Assembly: GCA_026874595.1 (NCBI GenBank)
Contig: CM049310.1
Location: 89,165,556 to 89,229,555 of the forward strand
Length of the DNA stretch: 64,000 bases
Direction: 5' to 3'
Source: Sipunculus nudus
Taxonomy: Eukaryota; Annelida; Sipuncula; Golfingiida; Sipunculidae
In this document: piece by piece, positions 1 through 12,907 of the stretch
Layout: every line of letters starts with the position of its first letter
Numbering within the stretch: the stretch's first letter is position 1
Position numbers and translations under genes: made by a program
Notes under the pieces: model-generated
What the model was told of the DNA's origin: nothing
Databases searched by the model: none
What the model saw: the letters and a program-made list of their open reading frames with translations, nothing else

Positions 1-642
1 TGCAAAAGACAAAGCTATCCAAGATCTTTGGTCAATTATTTTTGGATCATTCCATGTATCCCTTACTGAGATATTAAAGATTTTGTGTGAATTTCACCAA
101 ATATGGGAATATTCAAGGTCAAGGCCACTCTCATAGGAAAGGTCATGACCCCAATTTAAATAAACATTATCCCATTACCAATATCTATGTGCATTATATA
201 AAAGAAATCTGTCCATTAGTTTTGACTTATAATGCTCACACTGTCAAGTGGAAATTTTTGGGGTATTAAAAGACACAAAAACAAGTAAAGAATAATAGGT
301 GGCGACACCAGTTTCTGGAACATGACAACCCTATCTTTGATCTTCGATCAACCTGATTTTGGAATCAATCCATGCAAGATTTCTTGAGATATTTGAGAAT
401 TTGTGTGATTTCCCCCAAATTGGACCATTAAAGGTCAAGGACACTCTCCTAATAAAGGCCATGACCTCATTTTAAATAGGCATTGTCCTCTCATCCATAT
501 CTATACATATACCAGGTTTGGTAAAGATCCTTGAAACTTTTTTTGAGTTATTGCGCCAACAAAATTTATATTCAGCGGTGGCGGGACCGTCATGAAAAAC
601 AGTATCCCCCGACTTTGTCTGGGGATACAATTAACATGTAAT
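1..642 (-). repeat. hairpin-capped interspersed repeat, family 3 (reverse orientation)
   Basis: Read on the - strand this block begins with a hairpin at 602-628 (GTATCCCC stem, GAC/GTC inner stem, TTT loop) and then runs to the window edge. It carries boxes resembling the GGTGGCGCCACC palindrome at 299-310 (GGTGGCGACACC) and near 574-586. The layout matches the hairpin elements at 52639 and 12905, but the stem and body sequence differ, so I treat it as a separate family. No coding sequence is seen. The left edge is cut by the window. Confidence 0.5.
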
Positions 643-690
643 CAAATGGATGAGATTACAAAATACCGACAATATTTATACAACACTCAC

Positions 691-842
691 CCTCTGGAAT
701 GTGTGCCCCCGTTTTCATAATCATCAAAAACTTGCCGTTGCCGCTCCCGCGAGCGTGACCTGGTCCTCCGCCGTTTTCGTCGGTGATAATCTTCATATGA
801 AGAATCTGTACTCGATCGCCTCCTCCTCCTCGACCGAGGCAT
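691..842 (-). CDS. candidate exon encoding an Arg/Ser-rich (RS-type) segment
   Basis: On the - strand, a TTACAG acceptor (ending at 843) precedes ATG at 842, and 50 codons run open to a GTGAGTG donor after 691; two bases of a split codon remain. The peptide begins MPRSRRRRRS and contains RRKRRRTRSRSRERQR, then an acidic YEN-type stretch. It is far more GC- and CpG-rich than the DNA around it. RS-rich N-termini are typical of splicing factors and CLK-family kinases. The start vaguely resembles CLK2, but that is only an impression from composition. The ATG may be the true start after a 5' UTR intron, or an internal Met. Remaining exons would lie left of the window. Confidence 0.45.
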
Positions 843-1771
843 CTGTAACATAGAAAATTATTTGTTATAAGGACCCCAATATTAATAAAACTGATTAGTT
901 ATTAAATTGACGATGGACCTAATTTGAACGTGGTTCATGGAACATCTGGTCAAGCAGTGTCATATTTTTTTTTTTAATTTGTAAATGAAAATACACTAAC
1001 ATATTAATGAGGATTTTTTAACAATTATCAGCATTAAACAAGAATCTTAGCCTCTGGTTTATAATTATAGAGGCACCCAGACAACAGCTGAGACTACAAT
1101 AACCTGTTTTACTGGCTTTCGAGGCAAATCATGAGTGTCATTTGGCTGTTCTGTTAATCGTACAGAGCTACCTCTTGTGTGATCTCTGACCTGAGTGACA
1201 TTTTTCCTCCACTGATTTGACCCCTGTTTTACCTTGTGGTTATTTCAGATTAACATTGGTTTAAGTAGCTTTAAGGAGTATTAAGGACCCATTAAATACA
1301 TTTTAACCTTTCGGTTGAGACCTGATTTTCACGATAGGTCTGGTTAACTTGTAAACACCTGTCAGCCCTTAGAATCTCTAATGCAGAAGGTATTTTAAAA
1401 CCTGTGATGACTGTCACTTGTAAGTTTGTGTGACCAAGTTTCTTTTGCCTGTTCAACTGTGGTATTAGGATTATTCATTTAAAGTAGCTTAATGATATTT
1501 CATCACTTGCCAGAAAAGTCATTTTCAGAGTTGGGAAAGGGGGAGGGGGCCTTCAACATTATGTATCTCATATTTTAAATTACCATAATTTCAATGGCAA
1601 CATTTCGATTTTTCCCAACAGATTCATGTAAACTTAACATTATTTGTTAATGGGGTAGGCCTAGTTTTAATGCATTTTTCCTTTATCTCAAACAAAATTT
1701 GAATATTTTTTCTTGATAATAGGACCTTTTTGGATGAGCAAACATAATCATTTGTGATTGTTTGATTATAC
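843..1771. other. AT-rich stretch, nothing assigned
   Basis: No open frame of note, no repeat seen elsewhere in the window and no RNA gene recognised. Contains short T runs and a G-rich stretch near 1537-1551. If 691-842 is a real exon, this would be its upstream intron or 5' flank. Confidence 0.4.
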
Positions 1772-3633
1772 AACAAGGGACCCATGGGTCACAGCGCTCA
1801 GCTGAAGTTTGAAATTTTTGCAAATGCAAAATATTCTATTGTAATTTTTTCATTTATATAAGAATATGAGAAGCTATGAGGAAAGGGGCCCTCCTACTTG
1901 GTTATAGTAAAGTTCTAAATATATGATTGCAAACTAATACTCTGACAAGCCTGTTATGAAGAAAAACAGTAAAATTTTTGAGATACTGTGATGCATATGA
2001 AAATATACAGATCGACAGGCAAGTGGACAGAATGGACTAATACCTTTATTTCTCTTTCAAGGGAATAATGCATTTAAGTTTATATATAAGCCTATTTTTT
2101 AAGCATATCCAATTTTTCCATTAAAAGTTTTTATCTGAATCGTTTTTTTTTTTTACAAGTTTTATAAATTTTTAATAAAAAAAACTGAAAATATAAGTTA
2201 AAATATTAGAATTGTTGCAAAAGTTGCAATCATTATATATCATGAGTAAAAAAACTGAAAATATAAGTTAAAATATTATAATTGTTGCAAAAGTTGCAAT
2301 CATTATATATCCAGAGTGTAGCTCATATTGGGTCAAATTATGCTTAAACTGAATTTAAAAGAAAATAATGCCACAACATGGCATCTACAAGAATATTCCT
2401 TGAATCACTATTAAAAAGTTTTGCACATTGTACATGCTTAATTTTATTCACCGAATTAATATAAAAGATTCAGTTAATTTGATAAAATAAAACATCCTTT
2501 CAAATAAAGTATACACACTGTTAGTTGAATGAGGGACAAACAATATCATTGTGCTAATTACTATCTCAGCTTTAATTTATTACTGGAATTTCACACCTGG
2601 TGAAGTTTTTACTCTTCTGAAGTAAGGAATTACTTATCTGATGAACATCCACACTTTCATAGCAATAAGTGGTGGACACAATTAAATGTGCACTTTAATC
2701 AATTGAACCCTGGTGGTACAATACAAAATCTAAAATGTAGCATAGCCTAGAATAAGAATTATTCAAATACAGAAAATAATAACATTCATCTAGTTTATGC
2801 ACCATCGGGGGGGGGGGGGGGGGGGGTACAGGGCAGAGGGGAAGCCTGTTGGTAGTGGCCAAGCTGAGCCAAGGCAAGTGAAGGCTGTACTACTAGGTGG
2901 GTTAGATGTAAACAACACTTGACATAGTCTATGAAAACTTGAATAAAAGCTACTCTTTTCAATCAATTTCTTTGAAATTTCAGATTTTAACAGATATAAT
3001 CCTTATAAAAATATGCTTTGAAAATTAAATCAACAGTGCTTACAGGGAAAAAATGTGCCATTGCTAAAGTTGGACAAAATTTAAGGTATTGATTTTTTAT
3101 TTATGCTAATAACTTGAAAATTTTGCAAAATTCAGATGTTATTTTGGGTAAACAATTGAATCTTGAATAAATAAAGTTATATTCCTGAAAAAAAGTCTCT
3201 AGCTTCAGCAAATTCTCATGATAGGTGAGTAAATATATTTCCTGATTTTTAAAAAATTGCATTATATTTTGGCCCATAACTTCAAAATAATACCCAACAC
3301 TGAGCTAATTTTTTGTACGTTTAGAGAAAATGTATGGAAGAATATGAATACTAAATATGATCAAAAACCGATCAGTGGTTTTGATATTAGGCAGCCTAAA
3401 AATGTAACAATGGCTTTTTTATGGAAAATGGAGGTTTTTCGTTAATATCTTGAAGGAACAAAGTCCTAATGACCAAATTTTTGGTATGGTAGGAGATTTT
3501 GGGGACATCTAATGGTATGCAAAATTTTGGGATCATAGGTCCAACGGTTTCAAAACGTGCCCTGTTAACGGACGGACTGCTTTACGGCCAGACGGACATA
3601 GGACCAAGACTATAGCTCAGATGAGCTAAAAAT
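1772..3633 (-). repeat. AGCTCAG-capped interspersed repeat (reverse copy)
   Basis: This is an inverted homologue of the + strand copy at 39376-41868. It opens with AACAAGGGACCCATGGGTCAC and closes near 3614-3633 with AGCTCAGATGAGCTAAAAA, the reverse of the TTTTTAGCTCAG... cap. Just inside the cap lies the GTCCGT-type stretch (3560-3600 reversed). Long body stretches match the 39.4, 47.1 and 48.7 kb copies, such as the segment about 2990-3420. The opposite cap carries the CCATGGG palindrome. No transposase is encoded, so it is non-autonomous or an unusual element class. Confidence 0.7.
2177..2316. repeat. 70-bp tandem duplication inside the AGCTCAG repeat
   Basis: Two near-identical copies of an AAAAACTGAAAATATAAGTT-led unit lie 70 bp apart (about 2177-2246 and 2247-2316). 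The related copy near 40800-40880 shows one unit, so the duplication is private to this copy. A poly-G run follows at about 2808-2826. Confidence 0.75.
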
Positions 3634-5159
3634 GCAACAGACTTACAGAAAGATTCAATATTTGCATAAAAATCAGCTTCACCCATCATGTGTTTTTTCA
3701 TCTCATTTAGTTCATATCTCCTAGTAAACATTGTATCTGAAATATTAGTCATGACAGTTCAACATGAACGCTTTTTTCATAACCTGGTGTGGCAACAGGA
3801 TAAGTGGCTTCAGTATAATATGTTGTCATTTCAATAGCTATTTCGTCGCTTTATGGTGCGTTTAAAAGAACTTTGACATAGCTGATCTCGAGGCGCTGCT
3901 GTGTGGATTACTTGGGTGACTGACGCACAGACATACCACACCCATACATTATTTGGACTGTTATGCTCATAGGGCACAAAGACATTAGGTGAAGGGATTA
4001 CATCTTATATCTCCAGCGTTTTGTGACAGCTTCATTGCTAGTTAATCTTTTCCCAACTACATTTTTCTTCTTTAATCGATTATGAAAGAAAACAAAAATC
4101 ATCAATACAATCGATTCACTGGCACACTACTAATGAGTGCACATTTGTAAATAGACAGATTGAGTGGTATTTAAATATATATATACTTTACTGTAACAAT
4201 CTTTTCTATTTACAACAATAATGTTTTAGTGGTATTTAAATATATATATACTTTACTGTAACAATCTTTTCTATTTACAACGATGTTTTGGTGTGGTTCC
4301 AAAGTGAGGTGATTTATGTATTAAAGAAATACTGCTCATGACTGTTCGTCATGCATGAGACCATGTTTATCACCTGAATGCCTCAAGCACATAGCGACAC
4401 TTTCAACTGTAAATCAACACATATGCTGGTTGTACCTAAGAGCCTTGGTGGAGTTTGGTGGTGAGACACATGTATGCAAATAATAGATCAGCCATAGTAG
4501 GAGCATTTAGTACCACACTGACTCAGTGTCACTGAGAGACAATACAACCAAACTTCTACTCACAACATGAACTTTTTTACCAACCTTGCACAGCACCAAA
4601 TTCAAAATTTAAACAGGAACTGCTTTGTTTTTAACATTGCTAAACAAAATATGTCTCCTCTATACCAGTGGGCCCCCAAATCCCAAAGTTGAGGAAAAAT
4701 ATGCAATAGCTCAAATGATATGGTGTTCACAAATATCTGGGTTTCAACTGGATAAAACCTTGAACATCATTATCAAAGTAAAGGTTACCAATTTTCTAAC
4801 TCCCCAGGACACAACATGGCATAACAACTGGTTTTGTGTCAAAACACAGAGATAAGCTACAACTCTTCAATGAACACACAAAAAAATGTGTTTAAACTTC
4901 AAAGCCTAATAGGCTTCTATATAAGGATACAAATATTATGTAATAGTATTTTGTTATATAGAAAAATGCAGTAAAAATACATGTCACTTCATGACTTATA
5001 GTTCTTGCGCAACACCATTGACAAAAATACCAAGAGGGGATTGACTTTATACAGAATAAATGTGGGTGCAAAGACAAATGTTAAGCCTGTAAATAAAAGA
5101 AAAAAAAGGTTCACTAGTTCATGGTCTATTGCACACTGAACCCAGCTTTTCTTTCTACA
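3634..5159. other. unassigned AT-rich DNA
   Basis: Holds the short tandem duplication at 4163-4282 and otherwise no recognised gene, repeat family or RNA. Open frames are short and look random. Confidence 0.4.
4163..4282. repeat. 65-bp direct tandem duplication
   Basis: AGTGGTATTTAAATATATAT begins at 4163 and again at 4228. About 52 bases of each copy are identical, including CTTTACTGTAACAATC. It looks like a recent local duplication. Confidence 0.8.
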
Positions 5160-5310
5160 TATTTATAAAAGAGGGCTCAGTCAATGGAACTAAACAAGTT
5201 TGTGATGTTTACATCCATTTGTGATAGCATCTCAGGACAGAGGGCTCAGTCAATGGAAATTAAAACAACTTTGTGATGTACACATCCATTTGTGATAGCA
5301 TCTTAGGGTA
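5160..5310 (-). repeat. minisatellite fragment, two units (same family as 30.8-31.3 and 38.1-38.4 kb)
   Basis: Two ~69-bp units, each led by GAGGGCTCAGTCAATGGAA and holding TTTGTGATGTNNACATCCAT and TTTGTGATAGCATCT. They are the reverse complement of the minisatellite that flanks LTR element B. Same sequence, opposite orientation, 25 kb away. Confidence 0.7.
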
Positions 5311-5378
5311 TAAGGACATATTGGGCTGGGCCCCTCATCATTAAGTGCATAAGCCTCAGTAGTTTATTATTTATATCT

Positions 5379-5454
5379 GTGTTCCCTATATTTTACTGTG
5401 TTCCCTATATTTTACTGTGTTCCCTATATTTTACTGTGTTCCCTATATTTTACT
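5379..5454. repeat. 19-bp minisatellite, four perfect units
   Basis: TGTGTTCCCTATATTTTAC is repeated four times at 5379, 5398, 5417 and 5436. Confidence 0.9.
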
Positions 5455-5724
5455 GATATTAACTGCTGCCATAATTGTCCCCATAAAAAATCATCACAGC
5501 TTCTGAAAAATGTCACTGTATCTCATTCTGAGTATATTATGTTCCATAAGGACTGTTGCATTGTAATTATACAACGATTGTTTCGCTCTTTACAGAGTGC
5601 AATCATTGTGATGGTGAACTAGAATACGGGTAGTCGACAAGAGACTGTATATCCGCCGAAATCAGAGTGGGACGGGTGAAGTGAGGTGTGTGTTGCATAT
5701 TAGCATGGATGTCTGCTGCTGAAA

Positions 5725-5825
5725 TGTGTATGTAGGTGGCGCCACCTGCCACAAAATCCAGAAAGTTATCCAAGTAGTATACAATTGCAAAATTTTGAGC
5801 AGATAAGTCAAACCAGTCCTGAGAT
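5725..5825. repeat. fragment of GGTGGCGCCACC-bearing repeat
   Basis: Contains the perfect palindrome GGTGGCGCCACC at 5735-5746, followed by text similar to parts of the hairpin family at 52.6-53.8 kb (ATCCAAG..., AGTCAAACCAGTCCTGAG). Only a fragment remains. Confidence 0.4.
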
Positions 5826-5839
5826 GTAAGCCTGGATGC

Positions 5840-6030
5840 AGGGTTGGGTTTTAGGCTGCCTAAAACCTGTTTTCGGCAGGGCAGAGCCCAAAACCTGCCT
5901 TTAACTGCCTAAAATAGGTTATAACCTGCCTAAAACTGCCTTTAAGGCTTTAAACTCCAATAACGCCCGCCAGGGCGCGCGTTTGTCACGGGCCTGGAGT
6001 TCAAAGGCGCCCGCCCGGGCGCGCTAAAGC
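5840..6030. repeat. degenerate GCCTAAAACCTG minisatellite with GC-rich palindromes
   Basis: GCCTAAAACCTG and close variants recur about six times between 5857 and 5950. Then come two related GC-rich near-palindromes (CGCCCGCCAGGGCGCGC near 5964 and GCGCCCGCCCGGGCGCGC near 6007). It stands out sharply in an AT-rich setting. Confidence 0.6.
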
Positions 6031-6239
6031 CCATTTTACATACCCGTAATTGGGGCACGTTTTGGGGGTGAAATGTTTATTGTCATCCATCATATTTGTA
6101 CTTAAATGAAAGAGAAAAACGTCAAGTGTTGTTCTAACATGTGACCAAGATCCAAACTGGCGCAAAGGCAGACTTGTTGGAAAAATATAAAAATGATTGA
6201 CTTTCACTCACGTGGCCTTGTTACGTGGGCCCTGGTAAC

Positions 6240-6292
6240 ATGTCGGCTGCGAGAGTAAAATCAGATACCTACGCTAAATTCATCAGAAATCG
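6240..6292 (+). CDS. candidate first coding exon, product unknown
   Basis: ATG at 6240 (context GGTAACATGTCG) opens 17 codons reading MSAARVKSDTYAKFIRN, then two bases of a split codon and a GTAAAT donor. The region just upstream is relatively CpG-rich, as promoters often are. I do not recognise the protein and cannot find its next exon with confidence. Alternative: a chance short frame. Confidence 0.3.
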
Positions 6293-9200
6293 GTAAATTA
6301 CCAAATGTTGGCAATCAATCCTGGTGACAAAATCAAGTGCAGTCTGTTTACAGATTTAACCTCCGTTAAACATTTCCAAGATCATATATTATCCCCTTTT
6401 TTATTGGTTTAACTTGTGACCAATGATCGCCGTCCGACTGACTGACGCGTCTGACAGACACCACGCACGTGTTCTGCGTGACCTCCTTACTGTGTCATGT
6501 ACTGGCACTGGAAAACCATTTTTAACCGATATCATATAATAAAATGAGTATTTATTTTGAATATAAACATATTTTCTTAACTAAAAATCGAAGATACTGT
6601 CATATATCATGTCGTATATATATGTGATGTCTGATTGTTTACTAGTGATCATTTCTGTGCCAAACATTCTATGTACAATCGTAATCGGGCACAATCGGCC
6701 GTGCACAAGAACTGTCAATCATTCTAAGAGGCTTTTTGGATTGAAAATAAAATTAATACCGTCTTAAATTAGAAACAGCCAGCCATTATATGGATATAGT
6801 TTATTTTCCAGTGTACAATATAAAGATAACTTTATACTCCATGAAATATTGAAGTAATTATTTTACGACGTACGTGGAACTGTACGCCTATACACCCAGA
6901 TCCTTGAATATGTAAAACAAGACAGTGACTTATACGCTTGAACAAATATGTATTATTACGGTATTAACACATACTGAACAGATTTTACAAATTTTTATGT
7001 GTAGTACTTCCTGTATATGTATAGGCTACATGTGTACGTGCACGTGTGCGCGCTTTTGTGTGTGTGTGTGTGTATATATAGGCCTATGTGCGTATTATAA
7101 TTTTCATTAGTGATTGAAAAAAGCACCAGTATAGTTGTCACTGCCAGTGAAACAGATTTTGGGCGGAGCTGCAAAACATCCTTGAATATATATGGCACAT
7201 AGCAAACTAAATTTTAAAAATATAACCTATAATATTATGAATTGAAGTAAATAATTTTTTTTTTGTAATACGTTTGCCTATATTACAGGCTATTCATTGT
7301 TGTAAGGAATAGTTATAAATGTTTGTACCTTTTAAACATAAAATCTGATCACTATTAATACCAGAACTTATAACTCCTTTTTATATATTTCATCCATGAA
7401 AGTTTCTCAAATCGGGTTCATTCGCCGCCTATATTTATAAAAAATACATAACGTATACCGCAGACTGCATATATATCGCATATACCGTACGTGCACCCGG
7501 TATAAACGCCGCTTTATATTGATATCGCTCTCAAACCCATGCAGTCAACGCTTGCATGCATGGCCTAGTGATTAAATATGGAAAATGTGTCGTGGTCATG
7601 ATAATCCTTTAAAGTCATACGGCGGAGTCAGTCTCAGTCATGATACATGCAAGAAAATGAATAAAATGCATTCGCCAATCTTAAATTAGAAGCTATAGCG
7701 TATATATATAGTGACGGTGACACAGTGAAAGTAAAATATTAAGACCAAAGATGCGGACTTTCGATATGCATGCGCATGGTGTATTCAAAATGACGATCGA
7801 GAAACCATGCAGGTGGACAAATTAGACTGAAATCTAATTGTACCTTTCCATTGCTGTAAAATAAAATTTAAAAGACGCAGGTATACAAATATACCTATAT
7901 TGCAAAATGTTTGATGGCTTTGTCTCAAACTTGCCCCTTTCGAAGACCTAAAATACAACAGGGTGTCGACTTCTATTTTTACCCACCGACCTTGTCATTT
8001 TCACGTTTGATTGACAGTTTTATTAGCACAAGGAAATTTTCCTATAACACAGAAGATTTTAGCGGAAAGACAGCACACAACATGTGGCCAACCAGACGGG
8101 GATTCGGAGTGAAAATTACTACTTTAAATTGGCATCTATTACATTAGTCATCAAAGGATAATGACATCATTTACAATGTTCGGGAACTGAACGACATGTA
8201 TAATTGCCAGGTGTAGGTCATGGTCCGCGTCTCTACAGCTGACGGGACTGGTGAATACAAAATAAATAAATGAACAAACACCCAAGAGATCATAACTTAT
8301 TAGAAGTTTTTGGAACATTCCAGGTGCTTCTTAAGAATTATTGAATTGTTGCTGCATATTGTTTTATAATTAACTTGAACTCTGCCTCTCCGTGAAATCA
8401 CCACCTTGCAGCCTGGGGAGACCGCATGCTTTCCTGCTGAAGCTGAAGTTTTATCAGCAGTGCATGATTTCTGACTATATGAGGGCTTAAATGTACAAAG
8501 TTGCATACGGAGGTTACCAGATTAGCTATATGATTTGAAGTTAGGTCTCGTGTATAAATCTAGTTAACCAAGGAATTGTGCATCTCAAAATTATTAAATA
8601 AATTTCCTACTTTTCTTCAAGTGAAGTTGAATTGAATAAATGTAATTATATATTATATTTCCATTTTATATTAAATTCATATGACGTAATTATGCTTCAT
8701 TTAAATGGCACTGAAATAAAGTGCAAATTGAAGACCTGGATAAGTAAGTGCATGAAGATATGTAGGCCTACGTGCAATTTTCCTCTAAGATACCAGAATG
8801 TACTGCTATGAAATCATAGAAACTAGGCATGATTTTGATAAGCATTGTTGGACTTACGTAGGCCTATATATATGTGAATAACATAACATACATTAAAATG
8901 TACTGTGAAAACATGTTTCTTTGGTGTTACTTCACAGTTTAGTATCGTTTTCCCACGTTTATAAACTTTGGTATTATGTGCATTATCCCCAATAGCACAT
9001 TTTAAAAACACCTTTCCAACAATAAAAAATATTGATTTTCCTTTATTTTATATTCTTGTTAATAACGATTTGTTTACATTAATGTGCATAGGCCTATTTA
9101 TTATATATGTAATAAATTATTGTTCCACTAGTACTACCAGTGTTCTCATTGTTTCTGATCCCTGCGTGAAAGAATCGATTCTAATGCATACATATTGCAT

Positions 9201-9325
9201 GACGTGACAGGATGTTTCCAGGTAACTCCCCCCCCCCCCCCCCCAGGTAACTCCCCCCCCCCCCACACACAAACAAAAAAGAATTATTCAACCGCCAGTC
9301 GGCACAGCATCTCATGATGCTTCTT
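6293..9325. other. unassigned AT-rich DNA
   Basis: Contains a TG microsatellite at about 7058-7073, a TATATA stretch near 7700, and a duplicated CAGGTAACTC plus poly-C block at about 9220-9264. No recognisable coding homology, tRNA or repeat-family match was seen. Confidence 0.4.
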
Positions 9326-9416
9326 ATAATAAACACGCCAGACTCAGTCACGTGAACCATGTCCATTTAAAAGACTTTACATAATAAACACGCCAGACCC
9401 AGTCACGTGAACCTTG
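9326..9416. repeat. 55-bp direct repeat
   Basis: ATAATAAACACGCCAGACNC begins at 9326 and again at 9381; both copies run on through CAGTCACGTGAACC. Each holds the palindrome TCACGTGA, an E-box-like CACGTG. Confidence 0.75.
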
Positions 9417-9889
9417 CTGATGTAAAAGTAGATACGATTGGGTGAGAAAAGTTTACAGCGTCAGTGCGTCACCGCTGGCTGAGGGATGACGCGGTAAAAT
9501 TTGACCGTTCAGGAAAAAACCCAAACAGACGTGTCGTCTTGCATCTTAATTGTCCAGTAAATGATTTATTTATTTTTATTTTTCCGTTATATTGACTAGA
9601 TAGGATAATTCTGCGACTAAAGTCTGCAAAACCGCCTCGTTAATGTACCTTGTGTGCTACATATTGCTAAATTCACTCATTATCGCTCAATCACCGTCAA
9701 CCGCGGAGGGGCGGGTACTTTAAAAGAAATTGCATGGATACCCTCAATTAAGAAAATAAGAGTTTTCACAAGTGTAAGACATATTTTTTTTTATTTTTTA
9801 TTTCAAATTTTAGTACATTCGCACTGTTTCGAATGGGAAAGATTTGGATATATCAACGTTTATTTAGGCTAATCGTTGATCGAACCAAG

Positions 9890-11345
9890 TGCACACCTGT
9901 TTACCTGTCGCACCTGGATTTTTACCTGTGCAGATAAACGCGACAGACCAACTAAACAGCAGTTTTATTATTGCTTTAAATGTTAACAAACAGGGTAGAC
10001 ACACTTTTCCAGATTTTATTTTAAAATCAGTCGGCGATTTGTTTTTGCCTGCACATGTAAAAATATATTAATTTGACATAAAAAGGTATATTACAGGTAA
10101 CCAGAAAATTAGTGCATTTCACACCCATAAATTATATATTTTGCACATTGGACAAAAGTAAATAGTTTTTATTGCAATGTCCCTTATAACAAGTATAATA
10201 TATAATTTAAATTTAAAAAATGAGAATTTACCTTTATTTACCTGATCTTACCTGTGCAGGTGAGTAAACTTTTACAGGTAGAAATTGGCGAAATTGAAAT
10301 CCACAAGTCTCGTGGCTGTGCAGTTAATTAAAAGATAGCTTGTGCATATTGTTTTAACTCCTTCAAAAATTTCCTCTCCACTTTTAAAATGAAAAGTTGT
10401 CTTTATATTCTGTACTTACAAAGGTAATTAAATCTGTTTAAGATCAAAGGTATCATTTCAGGTAACCCAATAAATAGTGCAGTTAGTACCTATAATTCAT
10501 AAATTTTACATCTGGCACTCAAAATTAATTTGTATGTTTTTTTTTCTCCCTTATTACATGTATAGAATTTATACTTCATTAAAAAAATAATTTACCTGTA
10601 TTTACCTGAACTCACCTGTACAGGTGAGTATGTTTTTATGTGTAACCGTAACCAAAATTATCAATTTATGTTTTACATGTTTGAAAAATCAAAATATAAT
10701 GGTTTTACACAGTTGACACTTGTTTATCCATATTCTTCTCAGCCACTTTTCAGCATGATTTTGTCACTGCCACAGGTAATTAGATCAGTTGAAGAACAAA
10801 GGTACAATTCACATAGGTAACTTAATTACTGTATTCAAAGCACCTGTTCTTATATCAAAATGAATTATACAGTCCATAAATAGAGAAGGTATTAATTTAT
10901 AGTACCTATATTGATGAACAAGGTGTTTGCTAACATATTCAGAAAAAAAAATAATTTACCTTTACTTACCTGTTCAGGTAAACATATGTGTTATATGTTA
11001 ATAATCATAGAATGTGCTCTTTGGGTCAGCAAGCTTTTCAGGTGAAAAATATTTGATTTCCACAGAAAAATCCAATTTTACTTGCACATTCTGGTTCGTT
11101 GGTGGTTCCCTTTCCAGTATTAAACCAAATCATTTACCTTTTTCTTACCTTTAATTAATAATTACCTTAGAGTGAAAAAAAATCCTTACATTTCCCTGTT
11201 TTTATCAAATGGTTAATGGGTTACCTGAACAGGATGAAAGGGGTCATTTTGGTGATATACCAGTGAGTGGAAATACAGTTAGTACAGATTTACCTGTTTT
11301 TACCTGTATATACCTTAGTTACATACATATCAAACCAGGTATGTA
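9890..11345. repeat. degenerate ~352-bp tandem repeat rich in CAGGTA/TACCTG
   Basis: Matching lead-in text AGGTAATTARATCNGTTNAAGA occurs near 10421 and 10773 (352 bp apart), each followed by CAAAGGTA. TTTACCTNTATTTACCTG clusters with a paired ACCTG...CAGGT occur near 10225-10270, 10585-10630 and 10950-10982. At 10614 the pair is the palindrome ACCTGTACAGGT. Weaker copies extend to 9890 and 11345. Motif density is far above chance. No protein is encoded. Confidence 0.55.
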
Positions 11346-12289
11346 GCAAATAAATAAAATAACATGATGGACATATACCTGACAGTAAAAGCTGAAAATT
11401 TCACAAAGATACCTTTAACGGTTACCGAGTTAATGTCTCGTATATAGATTCATGTCAAAATGTGGAAAAAATGCAAAATAAATCTGAACAGTAGGAGTGT
11501 GACAATCCACAGGCTAATCTGAACAGTAAAGGGTTAACTGCCTAAAACCTTACTTACCCTCACCTATGACTTGCAGTTTAACTATGTTTTATTGTTACAC
11601 AGCTAAATGCATTACAGAAATATGCTCAACAAATTAAAAGTGAGGAACACTTTATTCAAGCAAAACAAATAAACCATGATACAAAAAAAAGCAACAAATG
11701 AATACAACACTACTTCAGGTTTTCCAAATGAAAGTTTTAGCTTGTATCCCAAAATCATGTTCTGAGGTCTCCCACCTCCATTACTGCCAATTTATAAATG
11801 AATGCTAATACTGTAAGCTTATAACCAGATTCTTTGATTGGCTTTTTGATCACAAGGGATTAAATTTTGTGATATATACGAAAGAAGTTTTTCCCCAATT
11901 CAAAAAGTTGTTCCATTTACACTAATGAATAGTCCTTTATACTGTAGTCTCACTAACATAACATGTATGTTTGAATGCCTGTAGCTTCAAATGGCAACAA
12001 GCAAAAGATTGATTTTATAAATAATAAAAGATCTTTTATGCTAGCCATAAACTAAAATATGATAATATCTTTTACATTATCTGATAATGAATAAGATTTC
12101 CACTAGTTGTTTTCCTTAGCTAGGTCATCCATTGACAAAATTTTCGATTTTGTGCACATACTTATTGTCTATATAATGATGAAAATGCTCTGTTAACTTG
12201 TGATTAGATTGTGAAAATGAACCCTAATGAAATACTATAATTAGTATAAAACTGAAAATGCTAAAATATATTGCAGTGAATATGTTGCA
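11346..12289. other. unassigned AT-rich DNA
   Basis: No recognisable gene, RNA or repeat-family match was seen. Confidence 0.4.
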
Positions 12290-12907
12290 AACCACAGAAT
12301 ATTCATAATCACTTTTGGGCCATGTTCAACCTAAAGGCCTGAGAAACCCACGAAATGCTCAGGGGCCCTGACTACATCACTCAGTAAAAATTTTGACTCA
12401 AGAACAATTTTCAGGGCAAGGGCTTTGATTGCATCATCCCAGTTATGTATGAAAGTTCACATAAATTCGAGAAAGCTATCCAGGATAAATACACATGCCA
12501 TATTTCAGGTGGATAAATTCACTGCAGAGATATGAATAATTGTATCCCAAGGCAGATGAACAGATGGACGCTGTGCACAAATGGCTGCAGGTGGCGCAAC
12601 ATTTTCTATGTATGTTATAAAGCTGAGGGCTACATTTCTGCAAAATTTTTTTACTGATTGGTCTAACAAGTCCGAAGTTATGTGGGTTTACGTGTCAAAA
12701 CAGACGCACAGATGGACGTACTGGAGAGAGTAAAGGTCAGAGGTCAACAAAAAATATTTTGGCACCAGTTCACATTGACCCGATAATCGTGTAGTTTTGG
12801 AAAAATCTGTCAAGTGGTCTCAGAGTTCTATTCTGGAAACGAACGCGGCAGCAGCAGAACCAAGTCAAAAACATAGTATCTGCAAAACTTTGTTTTGGCA
12901 GATACAA
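12290..12907 (-). repeat. hairpin-capped repeat, family 2 (reverse copy, 3'-truncated)
   Basis: On the - strand it starts with a hairpin at 12876-12905 (GTATCTGC stem, AAAAC/GTTTT inner stem, short loop) and then ACTATGTTTTTGAC. The body matches the + strand element at 52639-53809 for several hundred bases, including the GGTCA...TTCACATTGACCCGATAATCG region and one decayed palindrome box (AGGTGGCGCAAC near 12589). Similarity fades toward 12290. No coding capacity. Confidence 0.7.

Noticed and set aside
9181-9366. Gly-rich - strand frame near 9.2 kb
   Set aside because: Made by poly-C tracts.
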